In this document: in pieces, positions 43,331 to 54,419 of the stretch | Position numbering within the stretch: the first letter of the stretch is position 1 | Layout of the letters: each line of letters starts with the position of its first letter | From: Cladorhizidae sp. MBARI D1340-BT2 | Lineage: Eukaryota > Porifera > Demospongiae > Poecilosclerida > Cladorhizidae | Direction: 5' to 3' | DNA length: 64,000 nt | Assembly (NCBI GenBank): GCA_028752905.1 | Contig: JAQNBH010000003.1 | Coordinates: 5,388,204 to 5,452,203 of the forward strand | Translations under genes and position numbers: made by a program | Notes under the pieces: model-generated | What the model saw: only the letters and a program-made list of their open reading frames with translations | Databases searched by the model: none | Told to the model about the DNA's origin: nothing

Positions 43331-44124
43331 TGTGTTTGGACCACAGAGTTTACTTTTTCTAAGGGATTTGGGGCAGCGTCTCTTTCAAGCGACTGGAGAG
43401 AAGAACTCCCTTCACCACCTCCTGCAGAGGCTTTCTGTTGTGGTGCGGAGAGGTAATGCATTTTCGGTTGCAGGGACCACAGATCACCTGAATTTGGACT
43501 CTGGTGACATTTTCTTTTAATTATAATAATATATCTATAATTAATATTATATAATAAAAAATTATAATAATAAAAAAATAAAATAATAATAAACAAATAA
43601 GAATAAACAAATTAAAATAAAATAAAATAAATAAACAACAACAAAAAAAATTAATATCAAAAAATAAAAACAAAAAATAATAAAAAATTAATTAAAAAAA
43701 CAAACAAGTTTTTTAATTTTTTTTAATGATGTACGAGATTTCTGTTTTCTGTCTAGCTGTACCAGCAATGGTCACAAAGAACTTCTCTTTCAGCGATCAT
43801 GTTCTAGATGATCTGTGTTCCCATGCTAGAGAACCAGCCTATATAGTGTTTTTGCAGTTCCAGTGCTTGGCTTAGCTGACCATTATACTGCAGCTGTGCC
43901 AGAGTATAGCAATTGATCAGTTCGAAGATGATGTTGGGTTACACACCATTATCACCTGTGACATGCGGCCAACTTGCGCAAAAGCAACCTGGAGAACCAA
44001 CTAACTAAGAGCGGAGAAGTATGTACGTGTGTGTGATGGAAACGCCAGCTCTCTTAATCCCACTAGTCTGGCAAAATGCTTGCCACACTCAAATGCAGAC
44101 AATATTCAGTGACTGGTGTTAGGT

Positions 44125-44275
44125 GATGGGAAGACTACTTGGTGTGTCCTGTTAGCTTCACTTAGCGTGTCCTGTTAGCTTAACTTAGTGTGTCCTGTTA
44201 GTTTCACTTAGTGTGTCCTGTTAGTTTCACTAATTGTGTCCTGTTAGTTTCACTTAGTGTGTCCTGTTAGCTTGC
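44125..44275. repeat. About 24 bp tandem repeat
   Basis: Six units of gtgtcctgttagtttcactt plus a. Confidence 0.9.
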
Positions 44276-44449
44276 ACATTTTATGTGACTTGTATTGCGA
44301 GTTTCATACCACAGAACTACTGAAAGATGCCATGCGGGCCACAGCTATAATTATTATAGTACGCTGTGACACACAATGGTTGTGTGTCACAAACTTGCCA
44401 CTCTTTTATTGTGAAAATCACTCTTTCTGTGCTCTATCTGTCCCTCTGG

Positions 44450-44890
44450 ATAGGCTGACAGGTGTACTCTCTTCCACCTTCCCTTCCTTCTTCTTGCCTC
44501 CATCTTTATCATCATTCTCCTCTCCTCTCTCTTTTCTTACTTTTCCTCTGTTCCACCTTCCCTTCTTTCTTCCTCCAGCTTTATCATCATTCTCCTCTCC
44601 TCTCTCTCCCTCTTTTCTTACTTCTCCTCTGTTCCACCTTCCCTTCCTTCTTCTTACCTCCATCTTCATCATCTTTCTCTCTCCCTCTTTTCATACTTGT
44701 CCTCTGTTCCGCCTTCCCTTCCTTCTTCTTACCTCCATCTTCATCATCATTCTCTCCCGCCCCCCCTTCTCCATTCTTTCCTTCTCTCTTCCTCCACCTT
44801 TCAAAGACACTTCTACTCTCTCGTCTCTCTTCTCCTCTCCACCTTATCTGTCCCACTCGATTTACCTGTCCTCCCCTCCCTTCCAATCTC
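44450..44890. repeat. CT-rich minisatellite
   Basis: A pyrimidine-rich array (ttcccttccttcttcttacc, catcttcatcatc…) sits just upstream of the ITFG2-like exon, where it doubles as an extended polypyrimidine tract. The long Ser/Pro/Leu frames here are compositional artefacts. Confidence 0.9.
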
Positions 44891-44941
44891 TCACGAATCC
44901 TCTCTCTCTCTTCTCCTTTCCTCTTGCCCTCCCCACGAAAG

Positions 44942-45059
44942 GGAAGTGGATCTGATGAGATTGTAGTGTGTGCATGGGACGGCAGCACGTACATCGTGGA
45001 TCACAACAGAAACTGCGTTCGTTTTCGGTTCGACCAGAATGTGTCAGCATTTTTCTGTG
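44942..45059 (+). CDS. ITFG2: ITFG2-like propeller exon
   Basis: An acceptor (ccccacgaaag) precedes 39 codons reading GSGSDEIVVCAWDGSTYIVD and HNRNCVRFRFDQNVSAFFC, ending at the donor TGTG|GTATGT. It matches the last FG-GAP-like blade of ITFG2 (DEVVVCxWDGQTYIIDHNR). The next recognisable exon is at 48505, 3.4 kb downstream across minisatellite and MITE sequence. Phase 1 at this donor would suit a following exon starting with two bases of a Gly codon. Upstream ITFG2 exons were not found in the window. Confidence 0.85.
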
Positions 45060-45776
45060 GTATGTTCTATATTGTATATAGCACTGTGTAAAGAGTGCAA
45101 CATAATGTAACTTGATGTGACAATGTAATAGTGAAACTACATACTCCGGACAAGTTGAGCCAATTATGAGTGTCAATTTTATTAAATTTTGCCTGAGGAG
45201 AACTCGTACATACAGTAACTGCAGTGTTTATTTTGCGAGTTAAGGGGGGTCCACTACCCAAAAAAAACACACAAAAAAAAACAACACAACTTCTCTCTGC
45301 TTCAGATTTTTTTTTGGAAATCTTGTATGATGTGTACCTATACACAGAGCTACATTCTGGTGCTGTGCCAACTACCCAGCTACAACTGATCCGGACTTAG
45401 TGAACATTTAATATTTCACGAGGACGGTCATATTTGGAGACTAATTTACTTTGGGATTTCACAACTTACCACAGGGGAAATTACAATGTATGAAACACAA
45501 TAATTATAACATTGAGTGTTTTTTAAAAAATAGTGTGATCATGGACTTTAAAAACTATTGCAATATCTTGGTAGCATTTTCATTGTTTTTTTTGTACCTG
45601 TTGACATCATACTTGCTTAAAATTAAAAACAGAGAATGTCATCTTGTAGCTCTCATTGAGAGGAAACAGAATCTATATAATTTTGTCTGATTACTCCAAA
45701 TATGAAGTAGGGAGAACCGTCCTTGGCCCCCCCCCCAAACTTTTTCGGGACAGGCATTTTAAGGACTAGTATAGTA
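45060..45776. other. ITFG2-like intron sequence before copy 2
   Basis: No further feature is supported. Its counterpart before copy 1 would lie outside the window. Confidence 0.5.
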
Positions 45777-46569
45777 TTTCAATGGTTGAACTGACCATGC
45801 CTTGAACTGACCATGCCATTAAAAAAACACCAAAAGTGGTATACATATATATACATGCTAGAAAAATCAAGAATAGGGAGGGGAAGTTATGTCTGTCCTA
45901 GGGGGATGACCAGAATCACTGGTTGGCTTCCCTTGTCGGTCTCCGCGGCCATTGAAACTCACTATTACGTGAAGCATCTTCTTCGCAAATCGGGAGTACT
46001 CAAGTTAGTATAAGTCCAGAATGGATCATCCAAATCTTCTGGAAGGCAGCATCTTGCATGTACTGTCATCATATTTTGGGGGGAAAACAACAACAACAAA
46101 AAATATATATATTTTGGGTAGTGGACCCCCTTAATGTCAAGGGGCAAATCAGAGTCCATGAAATATTGGGGGGAAGAGAAAAACAGATCCCAGCCAGGGG
46201 GGAGGAAGGTGAGTGGATGCCCCCTCCATAATCTCCTCCCTTCTTTCCTCCCCAAGAGAAACTATTGTATAGTAGGTGATAATGATTTTTAAATCCATTA
46301 TTGTTTGTACGAAGGGCTGTTCTACATGAAAGTGCAGGCTGCTTGTTCAATATTGTCTGCAGCGTGTCATGGCTAGGCGGGTGTGGGTGTGTCATATGTG
46401 GGTGTGGTAGATGTGATGGATGTAAGCATGGTAGAGATGATGTGTGAGCATGGCGGGTGTTAGCGTAGAGGACTTGGTGAGGGACAACCGTCAGTGTGTA
46501 CCATCAAAGCTGGTTGTTGAGCAGGTATGTGAAGCATCGGGAATTAAACTTATAAATAATATTATTAAT

Positions 46570-46743
46570 AGACTAATGCTAAAGTTTCTTCTGGCAGCTT
46601 CAGGGGGCGGGGTTGGTGCTGGTTTAGCATCATCTTTGGGCTTGCGCATGGACAATGACACCGTCAGAGTGGCTACTGGCCTCAGTCTAGTCGTCTGTGC
46701 AGACCACCACTCAGGGGATCGACTAGCCGCCCCTTTGATTTAG
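46570..46743 (+). pseudogene. Possible LINE-type remnant, copy 2
   Basis: Same reading as at 768-927 (LGLRMDNDTVRVATGLSLVV), here within a slightly longer open frame from 46444. Evidence is one motif only. Confidence 0.25.
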
Positions 46744-47339
46744 CTTGTGAAAAATGAAAGCAAACGAGACTGTACCCATGCAAACCACAAAGAGTTATAC
46801 TACACTTTACCATATTCATCAATCAACATCAGTATTAATGATGTGAGTTCTGTGTTTGTGTATATGATTCTAAATGGTAAAGGTTTTATCTAACTAGATG
46901 TGGTCTACGTAGGTACAGTCTTCTTCATTCTGACAGGTCCATCATATGCAGTTTGCAGTTCTATTCCTTCTAAAGTAAGCATCTCTTACATACTTTTTAA
47001 GACTTCATTGCTGGCCTCTATTTGTTAAACCTCGGTTGATGGTCACTCCTGTCTCTTCCCCCTCAAAAGTCAGTGTTTCATTCCTTACTGCTCACTAGAC
47101 AAATCTATAAATGTGAAGTCCACATACGCCACTCTCCAGACTGGGCTTTGTAATGCTCATTACCTTTTAGCTGGAGATCCTTACCTGGCAATCCTTACCT
47201 ATGAGAAATTGATTAAGTCGGTGCCGAGCATTACTCGTTAAGCAGCTGCTCGTATTAAGCGGCCATTTTTTGACTGATGCTATAGGGACCTAGATCAACC
47301 AGTTTCTATGGCAACTAGTAAACATTCACTATATTCAAG

Positions 47340-47621
47340 TTTTGTTTGCTTTTGTCAGTTGTTTAAGTATTATGTATGTATGGGTTTTTATTTGATGCAT
47401 TATGTATGAGGTTATTTGATGTATTATGTATGAGGTTGTTATTTGATGTATTATGTATGAGGTTATTTTATTATTATTATAACATGACACACGTGTGATA
47501 AACAGGCAATATCAGAGTCCATTTACACTTAATTAAGTATAATAATAATAGGTTGTTATTTGATGTATTATGTATGAGGTTGTTATTTGATGTATTATGT
47601 ATGAGATTGTTATTTGATGTA
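47340..47621. repeat. 27 bp minisatellite, left block, copy 2
   Basis: Same unit as 1660-1932. The Tigger-type element interrupts it. Confidence 0.85.
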
Positions 47622-48176
47622 CAGTAGACCCTCGCTAATCCGGACCCCGTTAATCCGAAACCTTGCTAATCCGAACGGCAAAAAAATAAATATATATATA
47701 TATATATATATTCAAAATGCGTGCCATTATTGAACTTTGAACCTACCACGAACATGTCATATGATTCAGCTACAGTGATATGAGAAGAAAAGAGCACACA
47801 AGAGCCTTACCATTGAGGAGAAGGTCGAGATCCTGGCCCAACTCGGGAAGAAAAGCTACAAGTTACTAGCTAAACAGTATTGAGTTGGAGGTTGGAGTCT
47901 CCACTATATCAGACATAAAGAAGAAGGGCAGTGAGTTGCGAGGATGCAAAAGGAAGATGACTGAGATGGGATTCCGGAGATCTGCTAAAAGAATGAGGAT
48001 GGGAAGGGAACATAATGATTTAAAAACTTGTACTCCCAGTATTCAACCCACACCTGCAAAAAATAAACAAATTCAGAGTTCAATATAATGATATTCATAC
48101 ATTTCACTAATCCGAAAATTTCACTAATCCGAACTACTCAGATCCCCAGGCTATTCGGATTAGTGTGGGTCTACTG
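47622..48176. mobile_element. pogo/Tigger-type nonautonomous element, copy 2 (uninterrupted)
   Basis: 555 bp between cagtagaccctcgctaatcc and its inverse, with TA on both sides. The internal frame reads VGVSTISDIKKKGSELRG, the recognition helix region of CENP-B/Jerky HTH proteins. The AT run near 47690 is the unoccupied equivalent of the site holding element A in copy 1. Confidence 0.88.
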
Positions 48177-48504
48177 TATTATGTATGAGGTTATTTGATG
48201 CATTATGTATGAGGTTGTTATTTGATGTATTATGTATGAGGTTGTATGAGATTGTTATTTGATGTATTATGTATATATGAGGTTGTTATTTGATGCATTA
48301 TGTATGAGGTTGTTATTTGATGCATTATGTATGAGGTTGTTATTTGATGCATTATGTATGAGGTTGTATGAGGTTGTTATTTGATGCATTATGTATGAGG
48401 TTGTTATTTGATGCATTATGTATGAGGTTGTTATTTGATGCATTATGAATGAGGTTGTTATTTGATGTATTATATATGAGGTTGTTATTTGATGTATTAT
48501 GTAT
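48177..48504. repeat. 27 bp minisatellite, right block, copy 2
   Basis: About eleven units, roughly half the length of the copy 1 array. Confidence 0.95.
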
Positions 48505-48644
48505 GATTTTACTATGGGGTGTCGCCTGGTGTCAACACACTCTGCCTGGTCTACACATCCTTCTCGAACTGGATCTACATCTACCATGATGTCACTCTCT
48601 GCACGGTCGCACCCTCCAACTTATTGCTGACACTTGAAAACAAG
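48505..48644 (+). CDS. ITFG2: ITFG2-like penultimate exon, copy 2
   Basis: It reads FYYGVSPGVNTLCLVYTSF and SNLLLTLENK, with donor AAG|GTGTGT, differing from copy 1 by Pro to Leu and Leu to Ser changes. It also lacks a visible AG acceptor. The propeller exon at 44942-45059 lies upstream in the expected order, so this copy is the one linked to more of the gene within the window. Confidence 0.65.
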
Positions 48645-48689
48645 GTGTGTTTGGGTCAACATCACACTGGGTTAAACCGTTCAAGTATA

Positions 48690-49090
48690 CGTTGGCAATA
48701 CCTCTATGAGGGCACACACTGGACCAACACCGCACTGGGTTGAAGTAGGTTGACAATAGCTCTATGGGGGCACACACTGGACCAACATCACATTGGGCTG
48801 AGGCAGGTTGAATAAGGTTAACAATACCTCTATGGGGACACACACTGGACTAACACCACACTGGATTGAGGCAGGTTGAAGTAGGCTGATAATAGTTCTA
48901 TGGGGACACACACTGGACCAACACTGCACTAGGTTGAGGCAGGTTGAAGTAGGCTGATAATAGTTCTATGGGGACACACACTGGATCAACACTGGACTAG
49001 GTTGAGGCAGGTTGAAGTAGGCTGATAATAGTTCTATGGGGACACACTGGACCAACACTGCACTAGGTTGAGGCAGGTTGAAGTAGGTCA
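48690..49090. repeat. About 68 bp minisatellite, copy 2
   Basis: Six units, one more than copy 1. Confidence 0.9.
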
Positions 49091-49190
49091 AGTGGCTGCA
49101 GTCCCTACCCTTAAACACACTCTCACACACTTTTTTTAACTGCCATCTCTGCCCCTGTAATCGTTTACAATTTTGTTCTCCTCTTATCAG

Positions 49191-49244
49191 AGTATTCCTT
49201 CGGCACTACAGAAGCAACTCAATTCAATGGACAGTAGGTTTTAA
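49191..49244 (+). CDS. ITFG2: ITFG2-like terminal exon, copy 2
   Basis: After acceptor ctcttatcag it reads SIPSALQKQLNSMDSRF and TAA. Phase is continuous with the exon ending at 48644. One residue (Glu to Ala) differs from copy 1. The frame and stop are retained in both copies. Confidence 0.6.
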   Translation, partial: SIPSALQKQLNSMDSRF

Positions 49245-50534
49245 ACTGAACCACAGGAATGTGGTATGTAATTCATTGTGCTCGGATTTTCACATTCATG
49301 CTCAGGCAAGGAGAAACAGGAGCTGATCTCTCGGTGTTTGTACACTTACAAGGATCACGTGAGCTCAGGGCCACTGCAGCTCATAATCATGTACTGCCCA
49401 TAAATATAAATCTCTTCCTCCTTCCCCCTTAACTTTTTCTTGATGTGTTTCTCCCCCCCCCCCCCCCTTCTTCTCGTTATTAAAAAAAATTTTTTTTTAC
49501 ATTCTAGTACTTTTTTCCCTTCTTCTCTACAGCTCGACTTATTTTCAGCAAAGTGACTCCATTATATTATCACATGTGGACTGTTTAGGGTCATTACGCA
49601 ACCACCCACATCTTGCACATGGTACTGAACTCATTTTTATTATTATTATTTTTACCATCTCACTTCTTCCCAGCTGTGATATTATTGCCTAGTTCATAAG
49701 AGAAGTACATATATATATACAACCAAGGAGGAAATAGCTACAGCAAACATGCCCTGTTCCTTATAAAATGAACAGTTTTTTGTTTTTGTTTTTTGTGTGC
49801 AGAATCTGCTTTCCCTGTGTACGATCCTCCCCCCCCCCCAACCGTTGGACAGGGGAGATATATAGAAACCCGGGGATGCTGCAAAAACCTGCATAAACAC
49901 CAGTGATGTAAAGGTAGAGGTCTGTCAGCCAAAATTAGCTGCCAGGTATATATATATATATTTATAGATTAAAAGATGCAGAAACATGATGACTTTTATA
50001 CCAGCGAACATACCATCAGCAGCTTCACAGCTTCTAAATATTTGTTTCAGCTGTTAAATTTAAAAACTCCCTTCAAACCGTCTTGAGATTAGGTAAATTG
50101 GCAGCACAATTTTTTTTTTAAAGAAAGTGATTTTATAAGCAGCTGTTTCTCTGCATTTCTCCTATGTAGCATAACTTGCATACAAAGGACCTCCATAAAA
50201 ACGTTATTGCCATAATCAATTCATGTCTTGAAGAAGGCTGTAGCTGACCTATGTATCAACCATAATAAGTAAGTATGGCATGTTCTGATGTTTAAAAAAA
50301 TAATAAAGCTCTGAGTTGGATGTAGTCCTCATCTCTAGACATTAAACCTCCCCTCCCCTCCTCGGATTTATAATGACCTCCTCAATAATCGACTCCATGT
50401 TTTCACTAGATGCTCTAGCCTTCATTAAGAATAATCTTTGAATGACTTAGTGGAAGGAATTAAATGATTAGTGTTCGTGGTCAAGGTACCTCCTTTCAGG
50501 TCATCTAATAGTGTTTGTGTTTAGCTTATACTTT
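49245..50534. other. Intergenic sequence between convergent genes, copy 2
   Basis: Counterpart of 8211-9489; no gene supported. The poly-C tract is much shorter here. Confidence 0.7.
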
Positions 50535-50771
50535 TTAATTGTACACGTGTATTATCCATATATATATATATACCAAGTGATGCATCATCATCACATAATA
50601 TATACCTGTGATCACTTTTGTACAGGCACTAATAGAAATACACTGTACATTATTGCATTTATCACACACAAAAATTGTAAAATGCAAGCCCTCCCTGGTG
50701 ATTTGGGTCGTTAATCCAAGATTACCAAAACTAAAAGTACTTCCACCATCGCCTCCCACTCCTTCAATCAT
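50535..50771 (-). other. Unrecognised minus-strand frame, copy 2
   Basis: Same reading as 9490-9738 (GVGGDGGSTFSFGNLGLTTQ, FVCDKCNNVQCISI), with two replacements in the conserved part. Coding status unknown. Confidence 0.2.
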
Positions 50772-51054
50772 GAAGTTTTCCTTAGGGTCCTAACCTTATT
50801 GGACTTGGCCAATGAGTATATAGCTGCTATAGGAGCTACATCATTATAGGTAGCTAACCAACCCCTAAAACACACCCTAGCAGTGATACCTGCCTATACA
50901 GATCTCCCTCCCCCCCCAATAGTTTGGACCAACAATGCAAGGTGCACAGATTAAAACTTATATCATGACCTATTACCTATTATATTTCAATTATATCACA
51001 TCACGAATAGATTGCTTCATGGCATGCTCATTACTGACAGTTGAAGAAAATCGT

Positions 51055-51470
51055 AACTGCAGGGGAACCGATACTAGAATAGCTCCATAGATTTTGCACA
51101 CTTCTTCACTCAATGGACTTGATATATATATATATATATAGCTCAAAGTACTATCCTAAAACATTTTTCATAGGTATAACTATACCCAAGTTACTGGAGC
51201 TAAAGTGAAGGTTACCTCAAACCCGAATGCCTGATTTCTCTAGAATAACTCCAGTGTCGAGTGCTATATAGACAGCTGAAATTAGCACCAGTGGATAAGA
51301 GCCCTACTGCATGTAATCATAAGGCGCTAAAAATGTGGTCAAGCGCGCGGTTTGAGCTATAGTCCATACCATGACGTGTGCAGAATCTATGGAGCTATAA
51401 AGTGGTAACTACAAGTTGTTGTTATTTAGTGCCTACTAGTTTATGGTATATATCGGTTCCCCTTTAAGAA
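51055..51470. mobile_element. Short diverged foldback element, copy 2
   Basis: Counterpart of 10020-10430, with ggggaaccgatac / atcggttcccc inverted ends. Confidence 0.65.
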
Positions 51471-51644
51471 CTTGAATATATTTGTAATCCAAAGAGGGCA
51501 ACTGCATTGGTGGAGAAATGACAGGAGATTAAAACATGTAACAAGGTATCCTTCACATGAACCTGAGGAAATAGCATGCACAATCCTCACAGTCAGACTG
51601 CAACACTGTCCTCGTTGACCATGAAATGATCCTGTAGGCAGCTA

Positions 51645-52495
51645 CTAGTCCTCAATACTTTCCATAGTCCTCACAGCTGCACATGTTTTCTTGCTGTGAC
51701 ACAGTAGGTTGCCATTTGTTCTGAAACATCTTCCACAGACCCGACACTTGTATGGCTTGTCTCCTGTATGTATCCTGAAGTGATATTTTAGACCGCAATT
51801 CTTACTGAAACACCTTCCACAGACCTGACACTTGTATGGCTTGTCTCCTGTATGTATCCTGAAGTGATTTATTAGATTGCCCTTCTCACTGAAACACCTT
51901 CCACAGACCTGACACTTGTATGGCTTGTCTCCTGTATGTATCCTGAAGTGATTTTTTAGACTGCCATTCTGTCTGAAACACCTTCCACAGACTTGACACT
52001 TGTATGGCTTGTCTCCTGTATGTATCCTGAAGTGATTTTTTAGACTGCCATTCTGACTGAAACACCTTCCACAGACCTGACACTTGTATGGCTTGTCTCC
52101 TGTATGTATCCTGAAGTGATTTTTTAGACTGCCATTCTGATTGAAACACCTTCCATAGACTTGACACTTGTGTGGCTTGTCTCCTGTATGTATCCTGAAG
52201 TGATTTTTTAGACGGCAATTCTTACTGAAACTCCACCCACAGACCTGACACTTGTGTGGCTTGTCTCGTGTACGCGTTCCAAGGTGCCTTTGCAAATGAG
52301 CAAGGTTTTCGTGTTTCCCGATATGTTGTTGTAAGTACTGCAATCGAGGGAAAACTTGACTGCACACAAGCGAAGTGAAGTTTTGAGGGTGAGCACTAGC
52401 ACATGTTGAGCTCTGCTTCAAGTGGACACAAAATGAACCTTCTTGTGAGAAACATTCTCCACAGCGACGGCAACAAAACATTGCAGTTGAAGATG
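51645..52495 (-). CDS. PRDM9-like gene, terminal zinc-finger exon, copy 2
   Basis: Same exon structure and length as copy 1, open throughout. The protein has seven finger units, but in the second the motif is KCQVYGRCFNQNG. The second zinc-binding Cys is Tyr because of a single base change at 52156, so that finger should not fold. Other differences from copy 1 are Q to K and L to F before the array, N to K in finger 4 and S to C, T to I in finger 5. All lie outside positions -1, 3 and 6. Predicted contact residues are therefore the same in both copies, apart from the lost finger. Confidence 0.92.
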
Positions 52496-53933
52496 CTAAA
52501 CAACAAGGGAGGATAATTATTCACAAAACAAGGGAGCATATATAGCTATTCACAAAACAAGGGAGCATAGCTATTCACAAAACAAGGGAACATAACTATT
52601 CACAAAACAGGGAACATAACCATACACAAAACAAGGGAGCATAACTATTCACAAAACAAGGGAGCATAACTATTCATAAAACAAGGGAGCATAACTATTC
52701 ACAAAACAAGGGAGCATAACTATTCACAAAACAAGGGAACATAACTATTCACAAAACAAGGGAGCATAACTATTCACAAAACAAGGGAGCATAACTATTC
52801 ACAAAACAACTATTCACAAAACAAGGGAGCATAACTATTCACAAAACAAGGGAGCATAAGTATTCACAAAACAAGGTAGCATAACTATTCACAAAACAAC
52901 TATTCACAAAACAAGGGAGCATAACTATTCACAAAACAAGGGAACATAACTATTCACAAAACAAGGGAGCATAACTATTCACAAAACAAGGGAGAATAAC
53001 TATTCACAAAACAAGGGAGGATAACTATTCACAAAACAAGGGAGGATAACTATTCACAAAACAAGGGAGCATAACTATTCACAAAACAAGGGAGGATAAC
53101 TATTCACAAAACAAGGGAGGATAACTATTCACAAAACAAGGGAGCATAACTATTCACAAAACAAGGGAACATAACTATTCACAAAACAAGGGAGCATAAC
53201 TATTCACAAAACAAGGGAGCATAACTATTCACAAAACAAGGGAACATAACTATTTACAAAACAAGGGAGCATAACTATTCACAAAACAAGGGAACATAAC
53301 TATTCACAAAACAACTATTCACAAAACAAGGGAGCATAATTATTCACAAAACAACTATTCACAAAACAAGGGAGCATAACTATTCACAAAACAAGGGAAC
53401 ATAACTATTCACAAAACAACTATTCACAAAACAAGGGAGCATAATTATTCACAAAACAACTATTCACAAAACAAGGGAGCATAACTATTCACAAAACAAG
53501 GGAACATAACTATTCACAAAACAAGGGAGCATTGCTATTCACAAAACAAGGGAGCATAACTATTCACAAAACAAGGGAGCATAACTATTCACAAAACAAA
53601 GGAGCATAACTATTCACAAAACAAGGGAGGATAACTATTCACAAAACAAGGGAGGATAACTGTTCACAAAACAAGGGAACATAACTATTCACAAAATAAG
53701 GGAGGATAACCATTCACAAAACAAGGGAGCATAACTATTCACAAGACAAGGGAGGATAACTATTTACAAAACAAGGGAGGATAACTATTCACAAAACAAG
53801 GGAGGATAACTATTCACAAAACAAGGGAGCATAACTATTCACAAAACAAGGGAGCATAACTATTCACAAAACAAGGGAGCATAACTATTCACAAAACAAG
53901 GGAGCATAACTATTCACAAAACAAGGGAACATA
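52496..53933. repeat. 25 bp minisatellite in PRDM9-like intron, copy 2, left part
   Basis: About 57 units, interrupted at 53934 by the LTR element. The last bases before it (acata, 53929-53933) are repeated after it. Confidence 0.98.
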
Positions 53934-54239
53934 TGTCAGGAATGGAAATCAAAGTCCCACTCCTGATGAGCTCGGTCCTGACTGTTACAAGACTTGAACT
54001 TGAACAATATGTATAGTACATTGGTGTTGATTGGATGTTAATTAGTTGTGTATTGACTGATTGCCACTGGCCTATAAAATGAAGGCGTGGCCAGTCAAAG
54101 TTAAGTTGAGTTAGGTCGATTTGAATTTGTATGTGCTCTGATAAGAGAGTTTAATAAAGTTATATAAACACAGTTGTCTAGCTTAGCCTATGCCTAGCTA
54201 GGATAGCTAGACCCACGAAGACCAAGGGAGAGCACGACA
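53934..54239 (+). repeat. 5' LTR of element C
   Basis: Begins tgtcaggaatgg and ends gagcacgaca. It contains TATAAAA at 54073-54079 and AATAAA at 54153-54158, in the right order for a promoter and a polyadenylation signal flanking the R region. Confidence 0.95.
54073..54158 (+). promoter_or_regulatory. LTR promoter and polyadenylation signals of element C
   Basis: cctataaaatgaag supplies a TATA box and ttaataaagtt a poly(A) signal about 75 bases later. The 3' LTR has the same pair at 58912 and 58992. Confidence 0.6.
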
Positions 54240-54240
54240 G

Positions 54241-54258
54241 TGGTGGCAGCGGTGGGAT
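54241..54258 (+). other. Primer binding site of element C (tRNA-Leu)
   Basis: One base after the 5' LTR the sequence TGGTGGCAGCGGTGGGAT is complementary to the 3' end of animal tRNA-Leu (AAG/UAG type, …ATCCCACCGCTGCCA plus CCA) over about 17 bases. Confidence 0.75.
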
Positions 54259-54419
54259 CCAGTGAAACAGCAACTTCATTGGATCGCCATTGAAAAGAAG
54301 ACGAAGAAGCTAGAAATTCTTCGAGAGGATAAAGACTTTTCCAACGACCGGAGAAGTTGAGGTTAGACAGTTTTTTTTTGTTTTTTCAACCGACCAGGAG
54401 CGACTGCAAGGAGAAAGTA

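Noticed and set aside
42960..43596. Poly-Tyr and poly-Leu frames
   Set aside because: Products of a (TAA)n microsatellite.
44257..45091. Long Ser/Pro/Leu-rich plus-strand frames
   Set aside because: They read through a CT-rich array; only the last 118 bases (44942-45059) match a protein family.
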